Part shown: positions 1 to 8,252 of the stretch, piece by piece
Layout: every line of letters starts with the position of its first letter
Numbering within the stretch: the first letter of the stretch is position 1
DNA from: JBDSLU01 sp039916225
GTDB lineage: Bacteria > Acidobacteriota > Vicinamibacteria > Vicinamibacterales > Vicinamibacteraceae
Reading direction: 5' to 3'
Assembly: GCA_039916225.1 (NCBI GenBank)
Contig: JBDSLU010000292.1
Span: 1 to 21,584, forward strand
DNA length: 21,584 nucleotides
Notes under the pieces: generated by a model
Seen by the model: the letters and a program-made list of their open reading frames with translations, nothing else
The model's database searches: none
Told to the model about the DNA's origin: nothing
Translations under genes and position numbers: made by a program

Positions 1-709
1 CGTTGTGCGCCAGCCGCTGCCCGGCGCGATGGACGTCGGTCTTGTGGCGGATGCAGGTGAGGACGTCGAACAGCGGTCGATCCTCCGGCGCGGCGAAGCG
101 GACGCCGTTGGTCGCGAGGAGCGGCACGTGGTACGCCGAGGCGAGGGTGATCAGCGCCTGGTTGTCGGACTCTTCGTCGCGCTGCAGGTGGCGCTGCAGC
201 TCGACGTAGAGGCGATCGCGTCCGAACACGCCGACCAGGCGATCGAGCAGGCCGCCGACCCCGTGCCGCGCCGTGCCGCCACCGAGCACGGCCCGGCCAG
301 CCAGCGCCACGAGCCCCCCAGTGGTGCCGTCCAGATCCTCGAGGCTGAGGGCTCCGCCCGCGGCCGTGATTTCGCCCTTGGGGGCCCCCGCCTTCATCCG
401 GGTGATCAGGCGGCACAGGTTGCGGTAGCCGTCGCGCGAGGCGACCAGCACCGGGAGCCGCCACAGGCTGGGCGGATGCGGGCTGTAGCGCTGCTGCTGC
501 GTGCGGATGGTCAACTCGGCGCCGACCAGCGCCTTCAGCCCGGCCTTGCGGGCGGCCATGTGCAGCCGCGGCGCCCCGTAGAGGCCGTCACGGTCGAGCA
601 CGGCGATGGCTGGATACCCGAGGGCGGCAGCGCGCTCGACCAGGGCCTCCGGCGTGGAAGCGGCATCCAGGAACGAGAAGGCCGACGCGGCATGCAGTTC
701 GACGAACAC
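1..709 (-). CDS. dnaE2: Error-prone DNA polymerase III alpha subunit DnaE2, N-terminal part (cut by window edge)
   Basis: About 236 N-terminal residues are present and the frame runs off the left edge. The product starts MFVELHAASAFSFLDAAS, which is the PHP-domain opening of C-family polymerases. It continues with LVERAAALGYPAIAVLDRDG, a GLKALVGAE block, and later NLCRLITRMK followed by APKGE. These blocks are typical of DnaE2 rather than the main replicative DnaE. DnaE2 is the catalytic translesion polymerase of the ImuA-ImuB-DnaE2 mutasome. The GTG at 707-709 is chosen because a stop codon lies five codons upstream in frame and the conserved FVELH begins at once. The polymerase core lies outside the window, so the DnaE2-versus-DnaE call rests on the PHP region, on imuA/imuB about 11 kb away on the same strand, and on the shared operator. 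Confidence 0.88.
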   Translation of the reverse strand, partial: MFVELHAASAFSFLDAASTPEALVERAAALGYPAIAVLDRDGLYGAPRLHMAARKAGLKALVGAELTIRTQQQRYSPHPPSLWRLPVLVASRDGYRNLCRLITRMKAGAPKGEITAAGGALSLEDLDGTTGGLVALAGRAVLGGGTARHGVGGLLDRLVGVFGRDRLYVELQRHLQRDEESDNQALITLASAYHVPLLATNGVRFAAPEDRPLFDVLTCIRHKTDVHRAGQRLAHN

Positions 710-715
710 GAACCA

Positions 716-745
716 AGTTTCGCTTTATATTCGCCTAACGATCAA
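716..745 (-). promoter_or_regulatory. dnaE2 promoter
   Basis: Read on the minus strand, a -35-like TTGATC (740-745) is followed after 18 bp by GAAACT (716-721), six bases before the GTG start. This matches the layout upstream of imuA: TTGAAT, 17 bp, GAAGAT, five bases, ATG. The -10 is weak by consensus. An alternative reading uses TATAAA (724-729) with TTGCGG further upstream. Both readings put the transcription start very close to the GTG. Confidence 0.5.
719..734. promoter_or_regulatory. Putative SOS/LexA-type operator of dnaE2 (direct repeat)
   Basis: The plus strand reads TTCGC (719-723), six bases, TTCGC (730-734), a direct repeat with an 11-bp period. The same repeat in the same orientation and almost the same distance from the start lies before imuA (13754-13769). 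The extended shared pattern is TTCGCT, W T W T R, TTCGCC. The half-site spacing equals that of the GTTC-N7-GTTC LexA box known in alphaproteobacteria. Here it covers the spacer and overlaps the proposed -10, as expected for a repressor site. That LexA is the binder is inference. Confidence 0.7.
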
Positions 746-793
746 CCGCAAGATGTGGGGGTCTGACAGGCACGGCTCCGAGCCACCCTGGCG

Positions 794-799
794 TATAAG
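794..799 (+). promoter_or_regulatory. -10 element of the Gfo/Idh/MocA gene, leaderless layout
   Basis: TATAAG ends six bases before the ATG at 806, so transcription would start at or next to the start codon. No Shine-Dalgarno sequence and no clear -35 are visible. Confidence 0.5.
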
Positions 800-805
800 T
801 TTGGC

Positions 806-2155
806 ATGCCCACTCGTCGCGACTTCCTCGTCGGCACTGTCGGTGTCGTCGGTGCCACGGCCCTGCCCGCCTCGCCGGTCTCGGCCGATCCCGTCATCCA
901 GACGGCCACGTCCTCCAGCCGCGTGCTCGGCGCCAACGATCGCGCCCGGGTCGGCGTCATCGGCACCGGCCGGCAAGGGACCGGCGTCATGCGCGGCCAT
1001 CAACGCCTCGCCGACGTCGAGATCGCCGCTATCTGCGACGTCTACGCACCGAACCTGGCCAAGGCCGCGGAAGTGGCGCCGACCGCCGCCAGGCACACCG
1101 ACTTCCGCCGCATCCTCGACGACACGAACATCGACGCCGTCATCATCGGCGCGCCCGATCACTGGCACGCGCTGATGACCGTCCTCGCCTGCCAGGCCGG
1201 CAAGGACGTCTACGTCGAGAAGCCGACGTCGGTGGCCATCGCCGAAGGCCGCGCGATGGTGCAGGCGGCGCGCAAATATTCCCGCATCGTCCAGGTCGGT
1301 ACGCAGCAGCGCTCGCAGCCGCACTTCCAGAAGGCCGCCGAGATCGTCAAGAGCGGCGTGCTCGGCGACATCACGATGGTCCGCTGCTGGAACGCGGGCA
1401 ATACGCCAGGCATCGGCAACCCGCCCGACAGCGCCCCGCCCGACGGCCTCGACTGGGAGATGTGGCTCGGCCCGGCGAAGAAGGTGGCCTTCAACCCGAA
1501 CCGCTTCGGTGTCGTGCCCAACGCCTATTCGCACTTCCGCTGGTTCTGGGACTACGCCGGCGGGATGATGACCGATTGGGGCGTGCACCTGATCGACATC
1601 GTCCACATGGCGATGAACGTCGACGCGCCCCTGGCGGTCTCGACGATCGGCGGCACGTTCCATCTCACCGACAACCGTGAGACGCCGGACACCATCGTCG
1701 CCACCTACCAGTTCCCGGATTTCGTGATGACCTACGAGAACCGGGTCTGCAACAGCATGCCGATCAACGGCTGGAGCTACGGCATCGAGTTCCTCGGCAC
1801 CACCGCCACGCTCTTCGTCGATCGCGAGCACTACGAAGTGCGCCCCGAGCCCGCCGCCGGCAGCAAGCCGCTCGATCCGCGGCCGGCGCTGACGTCCGAG
1901 GCGGCCGCCGCCAACGACACCTTCCCCTCACACCAGCGCAACTTCATCGACTGCGTGAAGTCGCGTCAGGCGCCGATCTGCGACATCGAGATCGGCCATC
2001 GCTCGACCTCGACGGCGATCCTCGGCAACATGGCGCTGCGCTCCGGCCAGACGGTGGTCTGGGACGCCAAAGCCGAGCGGGTCACCAACGGCAACGCCAA
2101 GGCACAGGCACTGGTCGCGCGCGCCTATCGGGCGCCGTGGAAGCTGACCGTCTGA
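806..2155 (+). CDS. Gfo/Idh/MocA family NAD(P)-dependent oxidoreductase, TAT-exported
   Basis: A 449-residue secreted oxidoreductase. The N terminus has a twin-arginine motif (TRRDFLVG, residues 3-10) followed by a hydrophobic stretch ending near ASPVSA, so it should be exported folded, with cofactor bound. The Rossmann segment is RVGVIGTGRQGTG (about 48-60). The family lysine motif is EKP (138-140), followed by an alpha/beta domain containing the DWGVHLIDI segment. The family oxidises or epimerises sugars and sugar derivatives; related TAT-exported members are numerous in Acidobacteriota and Planctomycetota and are often linked to carbohydrate breakdown. No sugar-degradation gene lies beside it, so the substrate cannot be named. 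It is divergent from dnaE2 with its own -10 and ends against the SIMPL gene. Confidence 0.9.
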   Translation: MPTRRDFLVGTVGVVGATALPASPVSADPVIQTATSSSRVLGANDRARVGVIGTGRQGTGVMRGHQRLADVEIAAICDVYAPNLAKAAEVAPTAARHTDFRRILDDTNIDAVIIGAPDHWHALMTVLACQAGKDVYVEKPTSVAIAEGRAMVQAARKYSRIVQVGTQQRSQPHFQKAAEIVKSGVLGDITMVRCWNAGNTPGIGNPPDSAPPDGLDWEMWLGPAKKVAFNPNRFGVVPNAYSHFRWFWDYAGGMMTDWGVHLIDIVHMAMNVDAPLAVSTIGGTFHLTDNRETPDTIVATYQFPDFVMTYENRVCNSMPINGWSYGIEFLGTTATLFVDREHYEVRPEPAAGSKPLDPRPALTSEAAAANDTFPSHQRNFIDCVKSRQAPICDIEIGHRSTSTAILGNMALRSGQTVVWDAKAERVTNGNAKAQALVARAYRAPWKLTV

Positions 2156-2161
2156 CGGTCA
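2145..2161. terminator. Inverted repeat at convergent junction (Gfo/Idh versus SIMPL)
   Basis: A perfect 7-bp stem (TGACCGT/ACGGTCA) with a 3-base loop straddles the TGA stop of the oxidoreductase, 10 bp short of the opposing stop. There is no U-tract. It may be a two-way terminator or stalling hairpin. Confidence 0.4.
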
Positions 2162-2171
2162 CCACGGGCTG

Positions 2172-2876
2172 CTAGCGTGTGGCCGGCGTACCGAGCGCGA
2201 ACACCGCGTTCACGGCGAAGGTGATCGCCTCGGTGCCCGGCTCGATCGTGTCGGCGCCGCCGCGCGACAACTGGGCCACGTTCGACATCGGGTTGCCGAA
2301 CGCGGGGGCTTCGACCACGCACAGTGCGTCGCCGAGCGGCTGCTTCGCCAGCGCCGCGAGGGTCTCGGCCTTGGCGTGCGCGCTGGCGTAGGCCAGCTCC
2401 AGCCCGCGCTTCTGCGCGGTGCCGGGATCGGCGACGTAGAACGAGAGCCGGTTCGCCTCGTTGGCGCCGGCGGCGATCGCCGCTTCGAGCAGTTCACCGA
2501 CGGCCGCCGCGTTCTCGCGTGTCACGGTCACGCGATTGGTCACCCGGTAGCCTCGCGCCGGCGAGCCATCGGGGTTGCGCGACGAGATCTCGAGATCGGA
2601 CGTCTGCAGTTCCTTCGCCTGCACGCCCTTGGCCTTCAAGGCCGCCAGCACCGCCTCGACTTTCCGGCCGTTACCGCGGAACGCCTCGGAGACGTTGGTG
2701 TGCAGCGTTTCGACGCCGACCGAGAACGACACGCGATCCGGAGGCATCCGGACCGTCGCGGATCCGACGACGCGGACGTGGCGGCCGGTCGGCGACGGAC
2801 AGTCCTGGGCCTGAGACGGCGTCGCCGATAGGACGCCGGCGAGGATCAGCAGCGATACCGAGGTGACGTGAGGCAT
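2172..2876 (-). CDS. SIMPL-domain (DUF541/BP26-like) periplasmic protein
   Basis: A 234-residue secreted protein. A signal peptide covers about residues 1-24 (a hydrophobic LLILAGVLSA core and a QAQ end). The mature part opens with RHVRVVGSATVRMPPDRVSF, the usual SIMPL start. It continues with ASSH-type alpha/beta repeats (LKAKGVQAKELQTSDLEIS, GYRVTNRVTVT) and ends with IEPGTEAITFAVNAVF, which matches the family's C-terminal strand. Members are periplasmic or outer-membrane oligomers (Brucella BP26, E. coli YggE) linked to envelope or oxidative stress, without known enzyme activity. The frame is open upstream of this ATG, but only this start gives a signal peptide, and a TACGAT -10 lies six bases before it. 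It is divergent from the cyclotransferase-like gene. Confidence 0.88.
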   Translation of the reverse strand: MPHVTSVSLLILAGVLSATPSQAQDCPSPTGRHVRVVGSATVRMPPDRVSFSVGVETLHTNVSEAFRGNGRKVEAVLAALKAKGVQAKELQTSDLEISSRNPDGSPARGYRVTNRVTVTRENAAAVGELLEAAIAAGANEANRLSFYVADPGTAQKRGLELAYASAHAKAETLAALAKQPLGDALCVVEAPAFGNPMSNVAQLSRGGADTIEPGTEAITFAVNAVFALGTPATR

Positions 2877-2882
2877 GCGATG

Positions 2883-2888
2883 ATCGTA
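2883..2888 (-). promoter_or_regulatory. -10 element of the SIMPL gene, leaderless layout
   Basis: On the minus strand TACGAT is followed by six bases and the ATG at 2876. This fixes the start at the signal-peptide methionine. No -35 was seen. Confidence 0.45.
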
Positions 2889-2906
2889 GCTCCCTCGGCG
2901 CACGAC

Positions 2907-3245
2907 ATGGCGATCACTCACCGGCTCTTCGTCTACGGCACCCTCGCCCCGGGCCGGCCCAATGCACATGTGCTGGCGTCGGTGCCGGGGGAATGGGAGC
3001 CGGCGAGGGTGACGGGCACGCTGGTACCGGAAGGCTGGGGCGCCGCGGCCGGCTACCCGGGCATCATCCTCGACGGGGATGGCGGCGACGTCCCCGGGTT
3101 TCTGTTCAGCTCCGAGGCGTTGGCCGGGCACTGGACGCGCCTCGACGCCTTCGAGGGCGACGGGTACGTGCGCGTGCTCACCCGGGTCATACGTCAGGGC
3201 GGTACGGCCGTGGACGCCTACGTCTACGCGCTGAGCGGACGCTGA
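2907..3245 (+). CDS. Gamma-glutamylcyclotransferase-like (GGCT/AIG2 fold) protein
   Basis: A 112-residue cytoplasmic protein. It opens MAITHRLFVYGTLAPGRPN; VYGTL is the GGCT-fold substrate-loop signature. It ends with RLDAFEGDGYVRV, where the glutamate of FEG matches the family's catalytic acid, followed by a YVYALSG strand. The family releases 5-oxoproline from gamma-glutamyl amines or peptides; small bacterial members of YtfP type mostly lack a known substrate. The ATG at 2907 gives the usual short lead into the first strand. Upstream in-frame starts (GTG 2868, ATG 2880) would overlap or abut the divergent SIMPL start. The DinB-like gene follows five bases downstream, so the two are likely co-transcribed. 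Confidence 0.8.
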   Translation: MAITHRLFVYGTLAPGRPNAHVLASVPGEWEPARVTGTLVPEGWGAAAGYPGIILDGDGGDVPGFLFSSEALAGHWTRLDAFEGDGYVRVLTRVIRQGGTAVDAYVYALSGR

Positions 3246-3250
3246 CGCCC

Positions 3251-3718
3251 ATGCGCTGGCGCACCGTTGCCGATCCCGGTGTCCGCGGCGACTTGTGCGC
3301 GCGGCTCTGCCGTCTGTCGGCCGACACGCCGCGGCGGTGGGGCACGTTGACCGCGCACGAAGTGCTCTGCCATCTCGGTGACGCCACGGCGATGGTGCTC
3401 GGCGATCGCCCGCGCGTCACCCCCGTCGACGGCGGCCGACGACCGCTGCGCAAGCGCCTCGGGCTCTGGTCGCCGCTGCGCTGGCCGCACAGCTTGCGCA
3501 CCAGCCCGCACTACAACCCGCACGCCCTGGGCACCCGGCCCGGCGCCTTCGCCGTCGACCTCGTGCGTGCCGTCGACGGTCTGCAACGGCTCGGCATCGC
3601 CGGTGACGATGCCGCGCTCGAACCGGCCCACGGCTTCTTCGGCGCGATGTCGGTGCGCGACTGGCAGCGCTGGGCCTGGAAGCACACCGAGCATCACCTG
3701 CGGCAGTTCGGCGTGTAA
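3251..3718 (+). CDS. DinB-like / DUF1569 family protein
   Basis: A 155-residue cytoplasmic protein of the DinB four-helix superfamily. Histidines at the expected metal positions are visible: H36 and H41 in TAHEVLCHLGD and H145/H148/H149 in WKHTEHHLRQFGV at the C terminus. An HxxHH ending is typical of DUF1569 and DinB-like proteins, where the histidines bind a divalent metal. Some relatives use metal to activate thiols such as bacillithiol or glutathione; the reaction here is unknown. The ATG follows the cyclotransferase stop by five bases with no Shine-Dalgarno, so expression probably depends on that gene. Confidence 0.75.
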   Translation: MRWRTVADPGVRGDLCARLCRLSADTPRRWGTLTAHEVLCHLGDATAMVLGDRPRVTPVDGGRRPLRKRLGLWSPLRWPHSLRTSPHYNPHALGTRPGAFAVDLVRAVDGLQRLGIAGDDAALEPAHGFFGAMSVRDWQRWAWKHTEHHLRQFGV

Positions 3719-3740
3719 CGGGACACGCTCGCACACGCGC

Positions 3741-3746
3741 TAGACT
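3741..3746 (+). promoter_or_regulatory. -10 element of the small membrane protein gene
   Basis: TAGACT ends five bases before the ATG at 3752. No Shine-Dalgarno or clear -35 is visible; this is a leaderless layout. Confidence 0.4.
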
Positions 3747-3751
3747 TCGCC

Positions 3752-4249
3752 ATGCCCTATCCCGAGCTGACCGCCTACTTCACCGCCGAGAAGCATGGCG
3801 GCCTGCTGCTCGTCGCCCTCGCTGGCGCCAGCCTGGCCCTCGCCGGATTTCTGTTCGTCACGAAAAGCCTGTTCAGCGCGATGGCGTGGCCGGTGCTGGT
3901 CCTCGGCGGCATCGAGCTCGTCATCGGCCTGACCGTCGCCAGCCGCACGGCGTCCCAGATCGCCGAGATCGCGGACGGCCTGCAATCGAAGCGAACGGTG
4001 ACGATCACCGCCGAGATCGAGCGGATGGCGCGCATCAACGGCACGTTCGTGCTGATCAAGAAGGTCGAGATCGCGCTGATCGCCCTCAGCCTCCTGTTCG
4101 TGATCGTGAAACCCGCGCCCGAGACACTCGGCGCGATCGGCCTCGGCATCCTGCTGCAGTGCGCCGTCCTGCTCGCCTTCGATACCTTCGCGCACCATCG
4201 CGCGCTGCACTACGTCGAGTGGCTGATCGCGCTGCCGCCGCGCGGCTGA
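3752..4249 (+). CDS. Hypothetical four-helix membrane protein
   Basis: A 165-residue protein I do not recognise. Hydrophobic helices are visible at about 17-36, 43-63, 105-120 and 126-146. Between helices two and three lies a polar, probably cytoplasmic, segment (about 64-104) containing SRTASQIAEIADGLQ and an AEIERMARING stretch that could form a short amphipathic helix. The C-terminal tail has an AHHRALHY histidine cluster. No catalytic motif was seen. It has its own -10 and ends opposite the PIG-L gene, so context gives no function. Codon use is like the neighbours, and the frame is clearly coding. Confidence 0.75.
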   Translation: MPYPELTAYFTAEKHGGLLLVALAGASLALAGFLFVTKSLFSAMAWPVLVLGGIELVIGLTVASRTASQIAEIADGLQSKRTVTITAEIERMARINGTFVLIKKVEIALIALSLLFVIVKPAPETLGAIGLGILLQCAVLLAFDTFAHHRALHYVEWLIALPPRG

Positions 4250-4260
4250 TCGACACGGAT

Positions 4261-4283
4261 CGGCGTGGTCCCAGACGACGCCG
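4261..4283. terminator. Inverted repeat at convergent junction (membrane protein versus PIG-L)
   Basis: A 6-bp perfect stem (CGGCGT/ACGCCG) with an 11-base loop fills the 41-bp gap between two opposing stops. There is no U-tract, so it is a weak terminator candidate. Confidence 0.3.
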
Positions 4284-4290
4284 CTCGGAC

Positions 4291-5109
4291 TCAGTCGCGA
4301 ATGCCCTCGAACAGATCGGTTTCCTGCTGGCGTCCGCCGTTGACCGTGCTGAGGACGCGGTAAAACGACTGCGAGCCCCACAACGCCTGGTGGAGCATCG
4401 GCGACAGATCCTTCAGTCCCTCGAAGATGGCCATCTGAGACGCGTGGCACGATACGGCGCGCCAGACGGTCTCCCACGCCGCGCGCGTATCGATCACCGT
4501 CGTGATCGACCAGTCGGGCCACGGCACGGCCTGCCGCTCGACGCCATCGACGACCGAGACCAGCTTCTGCAGCGCGTCCTCGTAGGCGGCCCAGGTCGAG
4601 GCCGGCCAGGCGATGTAATAGAGCTTGGCCACCCGATGCGGGCGGTCGCCGTCACCGGACACGAACGACGGATCCGCCGCGACCGCCACCGCCGCCGTCG
4701 CCTGCTGGCAGATGGCGATGTGATCGGGGTGCCCGTAGGCGCCATCCTGCCCGAAGGTCAGGACGACGTCCGGGCGCGTCCGCCGCAGCTGGTGGACGAT
4801 GCGGGCCACGACCTCGCCGTGATCGGCGCGGTCCAGTTCCTGGTCGCGATAATCCAGGAAGGCGATGTCGCCGATGCCGAGGATGGCCGCCGCGGCCCGC
4901 AGTTCGGCCTCTCGGATGCCCGCCAGCGCCTCGGGCCCGGGGTGGCCCGGCGTGCCGCGCCGGTGCTCGCCGCAGCGCCCGGCCTCGCCGCGTGTCGCCA
5001 TGACGAGGAACGTCTCGACCCCGGCCGCGGCGTACGTCGCCAGCGTGCCGCCGAAGCCGAGCGACTCGTCGTCGGGATGGGCCAGGACGGCCATCAGTCG
5101 CAGCGCCAT
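4291..5109 (-). CDS. PIG-L/LmbE family zinc-dependent N-deacetylase
   Basis: A 272-residue protein. The zinc motif HPDDE lies at residues 11-15 (LMAVLAHPDDES) and the second signature GHPDH at 126-130 (QDGAYGHPDHIAI); together these supply the metal ligands and the general base. The family removes N-acetyl groups from GlcNAc conjugates, for example MshB in mycothiol, BshB in bacillithiol, and others in antibiotic pathways. The length suits MshB-like enzymes, but no glycosyltransferase or ligase of a thiol pathway is nearby. Its ATG overlaps the stop of the upstream CoA-transferase (TAATG), which implies translational coupling. The C-terminal region with ITTVIDTRAAW resembles conserved tails of LmbE homologues, but I cannot assign the substrate. 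Confidence 0.88.
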   Translation of the reverse strand: MALRLMAVLAHPDDESLGFGGTLATYAAAGVETFLVMATRGEAGRCGEHRRGTPGHPGPEALAGIREAELRAAAAILGIGDIAFLDYRDQELDRADHGEVVARIVHQLRRTRPDVVLTFGQDGAYGHPDHIAICQQATAAVAVAADPSFVSGDGDRPHRVAKLYYIAWPASTWAAYEDALQKLVSVVDGVERQAVPWPDWSITTVIDTRAAWETVWRAVSCHASQMAIFEGLKDLSPMLHQALWGSQSFYRVLSTVNGGRQQETDLFEGIRD

Positions 5110-6338
5110 TAGATCGTGCCTTTCGTGCGCAGGTCAGCGAGCGCGGCCTCGTCGAGGCCGAGGACGCCGCGATAGATCTCGTCGTTGTGCGCGCCGAGCG
5201 GCGGACCGGGCCACGCGGTGCCGCCCGGCGTGTCGACGAGCCGGGGCGCCAGCGCCGGCAGCATCACCGTCTTGCCCGTCGACACGGTGACGTTCTCGAA
5301 CAGCCCACGGGCCTGAAAATGCGGATCGGCGACCTGGTCGGCGACCGAGTAGATCGGGCCGGCCGGCACGCCGGCGGTCTCCAGCGCGGCGAGCACCTCG
5401 GCGAACGGCCGCGCCCGCGTCCACGCTTCGATGGCGTCGTCGATCTCGGCTTCGTGCGTCACCCGGCCGTCGTTGCGGGCGACGCGGGGATCGTCGGCGA
5501 GATCGGCGCGGTCGACGACGCGCATCAGCCGCTTGAAGATGCTGTCGCCGTTGCCGCCGATGATGATGTATTTGCCGTCGGCGCACGGGTAGGTGCTGCT
5601 CGGCACGATGCCCGACACCTTCGAGCCGTGCCGCTCACGGACGATGCCGGCGCTGGCGAACTCCGGCACCATCGATTCCATCAGATTGAAGATGCCCTCG
5701 ACGATGGCCACGTCGACCACCTGCCCGGCGCCACCGTTGACGTCGCGATGATAGACGGCAGTGAGGATGCCGAGGGCGGCGTGCAATCCGGCGATGCTGT
5801 CGCCGAGGCTCAGGTTGGCGCGAGCCGGCGGCCGATCCGGGAAGCCGGTGACATAGCGAAGCCCGCCATACCCTTCGGCCACCGACGCATAACCGGGCTT
5901 CGGCGCGTACGGCCCGGTCTGCCCGTAGCCCGACACCCGCGCCAGGATGGTACGCGGGTTCAGCGTGGCGATGTCCTCGGGACCCATGCCCCACGCTTCC
6001 ATTCGGCCCGGGCGGAAGTTCTCGATGACGACGTCGCTGCGGGCGATCAGTTGGCGCACGAGATCACGACCGGCCTCCTGGCGCAGGTCGGCCGTGATCG
6101 ACTTCTTGTTGCGGCCGAGGATGTACCACCACAGCGACGTGCCGTCTTCGATGTGCCGCCACGTCCGCAGCGGATCGCCCACGCCGGGCGGCTCGACCTT
6201 GATCACGTCGGCGCCGAACCAGGCGAGGAGCGCGCCGCAGAACGGCCCGGCCAGCACCTGGCCGAGTTCGAGCACACGCAGGCCTTCGAGTGGTTTCCGG
6301 GAGGCCCCGGCAGGAGCGGCGGGCGGGTCGGGCGTCAC
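5109..6338 (-). CDS. CaiB/BaiF (class III) CoA-transferase
   Basis: A 409-residue protein of normal family length. It opens with PLEGLRVLELGQVLAGPFCG, then FGADVIKVEPPGVGDPLR, the CoA-binding N terminus of class III transferases. NKKSITADLR and DVVIENFRPG follow, then YGQTGPYA. The catalytic aspartate is D180 in LSLGDSIAG, matching the Asp of formyl-CoA transferase. The enzyme moves CoA between carboxylic acids through an aspartyl-CoA anhydride. The acceptor cannot be deduced; relatives include succinyl-CoA:mesaconate/malate and 2-methylacyl-CoA enzymes. The GTG at 6338 is preferred over the ATG at 6392: a TATTCT -10 sits six bases before it, and the longer start would crowd the mreB terminator. 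It is translationally coupled to the PIG-L gene downstream. Confidence 0.88.
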   Translation of the reverse strand: MTPDPPAAPAGASRKPLEGLRVLELGQVLAGPFCGALLAWFGADVIKVEPPGVGDPLRTWRHIEDGTSLWWYILGRNKKSITADLRQEAGRDLVRQLIARSDVVIENFRPGRMEAWGMGPEDIATLNPRTILARVSGYGQTGPYAPKPGYASVAEGYGGLRYVTGFPDRPPARANLSLGDSIAGLHAALGILTAVYHRDVNGGAGQVVDVAIVEGIFNLMESMVPEFASAGIVRERHGSKVSGIVPSSTYPCADGKYIIIGGNGDSIFKRLMRVVDRADLADDPRVARNDGRVTHEAEIDDAIEAWTRARPFAEVLAALETAGVPAGPIYSVADQVADPHFQARGLFENVTVSTGKTVMLPALAPRLVDTPGGTAWPGPPLGAHNDEIYRGVLGLDEAALADLRTKGTI

Positions 6339-6344
6339 GCCGCG

Positions 6345-6350
6345 AGAATA
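6345..6350 (-). promoter_or_regulatory. -10 element of the CoA-transferase gene, leaderless layout
   Basis: On the minus strand TATTCT is followed by six bases and the GTG at 6338. This supports that start over the upstream ATG. Confidence 0.45.
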
Positions 6351-6397
6351 TCGCAGCGACGCCGCGGCGCGGTACGCGGCATGGCCGTACATCGAAA

Positions 6398-6415
6398 CGG
6401 CCCCTCGCGGGGCCG
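6398..6415 (-). terminator. Terminator-like hairpin after mreB
   Basis: A perfect 7-bp GC stem (CGGCCCC/GGGGCCG) with a 4-base loop. On the minus strand it is followed by TTTC, a short U-run. It lies 25 bp past the mreB stop and before the CoA-transferase start, separating the two units. Confidence 0.55.
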
Positions 6416-6439
6416 CTTCCTGAGAACGATGGGTTCGGA

Positions 6440-7465
<1,026 letters not shown>

Positions 7466-7535
7466 GGGTGCTTTGGGCGGATCGATGATCCTGTTGGAAC
7501 TTCAATCGGCACATCTGCCAGTCCCTGCATTCCCC

Positions 7536-7563
7536 TACATAAGCTGGGTCGGTTTGGCCGCAA
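7536..7563 (-). promoter_or_regulatory. Possible mreB promoter
   Basis: In the 149-bp gap before mreB the minus strand has TTGCGG (7558-7563), 16 bp, then TATGTA (7536-7541). This gives a leader of about 65 bases, unlike the leaderless layout of most neighbours. Confidence 0.4.
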
Positions 7564-7614
7564 GAATTTGTCGCTATCCGGTCAGGGGGCGCCGGAATGG
7601 CCCGGACCGTGCAG

Positions 7615-8226
7615 CTATTTTCGGGCCTGAACAGCCGCGAGCAAGGCCGCCAGCCCAACCGTGAGCATCGCTGCGATCGGCGGGTCGGCGAGGATCGCCT
7701 CGGCCGTACGCTGGCTGGGAGCCAGCGGGAGCCGGACGGACGCCGCCTCGACGACGGTCGCCGACATCGTCCGGAGCGTCTCGATGAGCGACTCGTGGGC
7801 GTGATGGGCCCGGGTCGTCGCGTTGACGACCGCGATCGGCAGGCCCGGGACGTCCGGACCGCTGACCAGCCAGTCGAGCGCGTTCTTCAGCGAACCGGGC
7901 ACGCCGTGGGCGTACTCCGGGCTGCAGATGATCACCGCATCGGCGTCGGCGATGGCCGCTCGCCAATGGGCGACGGCTGGTGGCGGCGTGGCGCCCTCGC
8001 CGTCGAGATCCGGGTTGAACGCCGGCAGGTCGGCCAGCGCGTCGTAGCGCGTGACATGGACGTGCGGCGGCAGGAGCGCGGCCACCGCGTCGAGGACGGC
8101 GCCGTTCGACGACCGCGCCCGGAGGCTGCCCGAGACGGTCAGCACGCGCAGCGAGCCCGACACCTCGCGACCGCCGCTGCCGGCATCGCCGATGTGCTCG
8201 TCGCCGTCGTCGAGGTGGGAAGCCAC
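7615..8226 (-). CDS. NADPH-dependent FMN reductase family flavoprotein
   Basis: A 203-residue flavodoxin-like protein. The phosphate-binding loop SGSLRARSSN follows strand one (RVLTVSGS), and the family signature PEYAHGVPGSLKNALDWL is complete. Members reduce FMN, quinones, azo dyes or metal ions with NAD(P)H; the substrate here is open. The C terminus (PIAAMLTVGLAALLAAVQ) is hydrophobic and could form an amphipathic or membrane-touching helix. GTG at 8226 is kept because the 21 residues before the conserved fold show normal third-position GC bias, and a TAACCT -10 lies ten bases upstream. A shorter GTG start at 8163 would begin directly before the fold and is the main alternative. The gene is divergent from the ACT-domain gene, with overlapping -10 elements. 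Confidence 0.85.
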   Translation of the reverse strand: MASHLDDGDEHIGDAGSGGREVSGSLRVLTVSGSLRARSSNGAVLDAVAALLPPHVHVTRYDALADLPAFNPDLDGEGATPPPAVAHWRAAIADADAVIICSPEYAHGVPGSLKNALDWLVSGPDVPGLPIAVVNATTRAHHAHESLIETLRTMSATVVEAASVRLPLAPSQRTAEAILADPPIAAMLTVGLAALLAAVQARK

Positions 8227-8236
8227 TGGAGTCGAC

Positions 8237-8246
8237 AGGTTACACT
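8237..8246. promoter_or_regulatory. Overlapping divergent -10 elements of FMN reductase and ACT-domain genes
   Basis: Plus strand: TACACT (8241-8246) ends six bases before the GTG at 8253. Minus strand: TAACCT (8237-8242) ends ten bases before the GTG at 8226. The two overlap by two bases, so the divergent genes could compete for polymerase. No -35 was seen for either. Confidence 0.4.
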
Positions 8247-8252
8247 CTCGAC

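Noticed and set aside
5..766. Plus-strand open frame of 253 codons at the left edge
   Set aside because: The minus-strand frame encodes a clear PHP-domain start of DnaE2; the plus frame is its shadow and would cover the dnaE2 operator.
2877..3131. N-terminal extension of the SIMPL protein by about 85 residues
   Set aside because: It would overlap the cyclotransferase gene, hide the signal peptide, and ignore the TACGAT element placed for ATG 2876.
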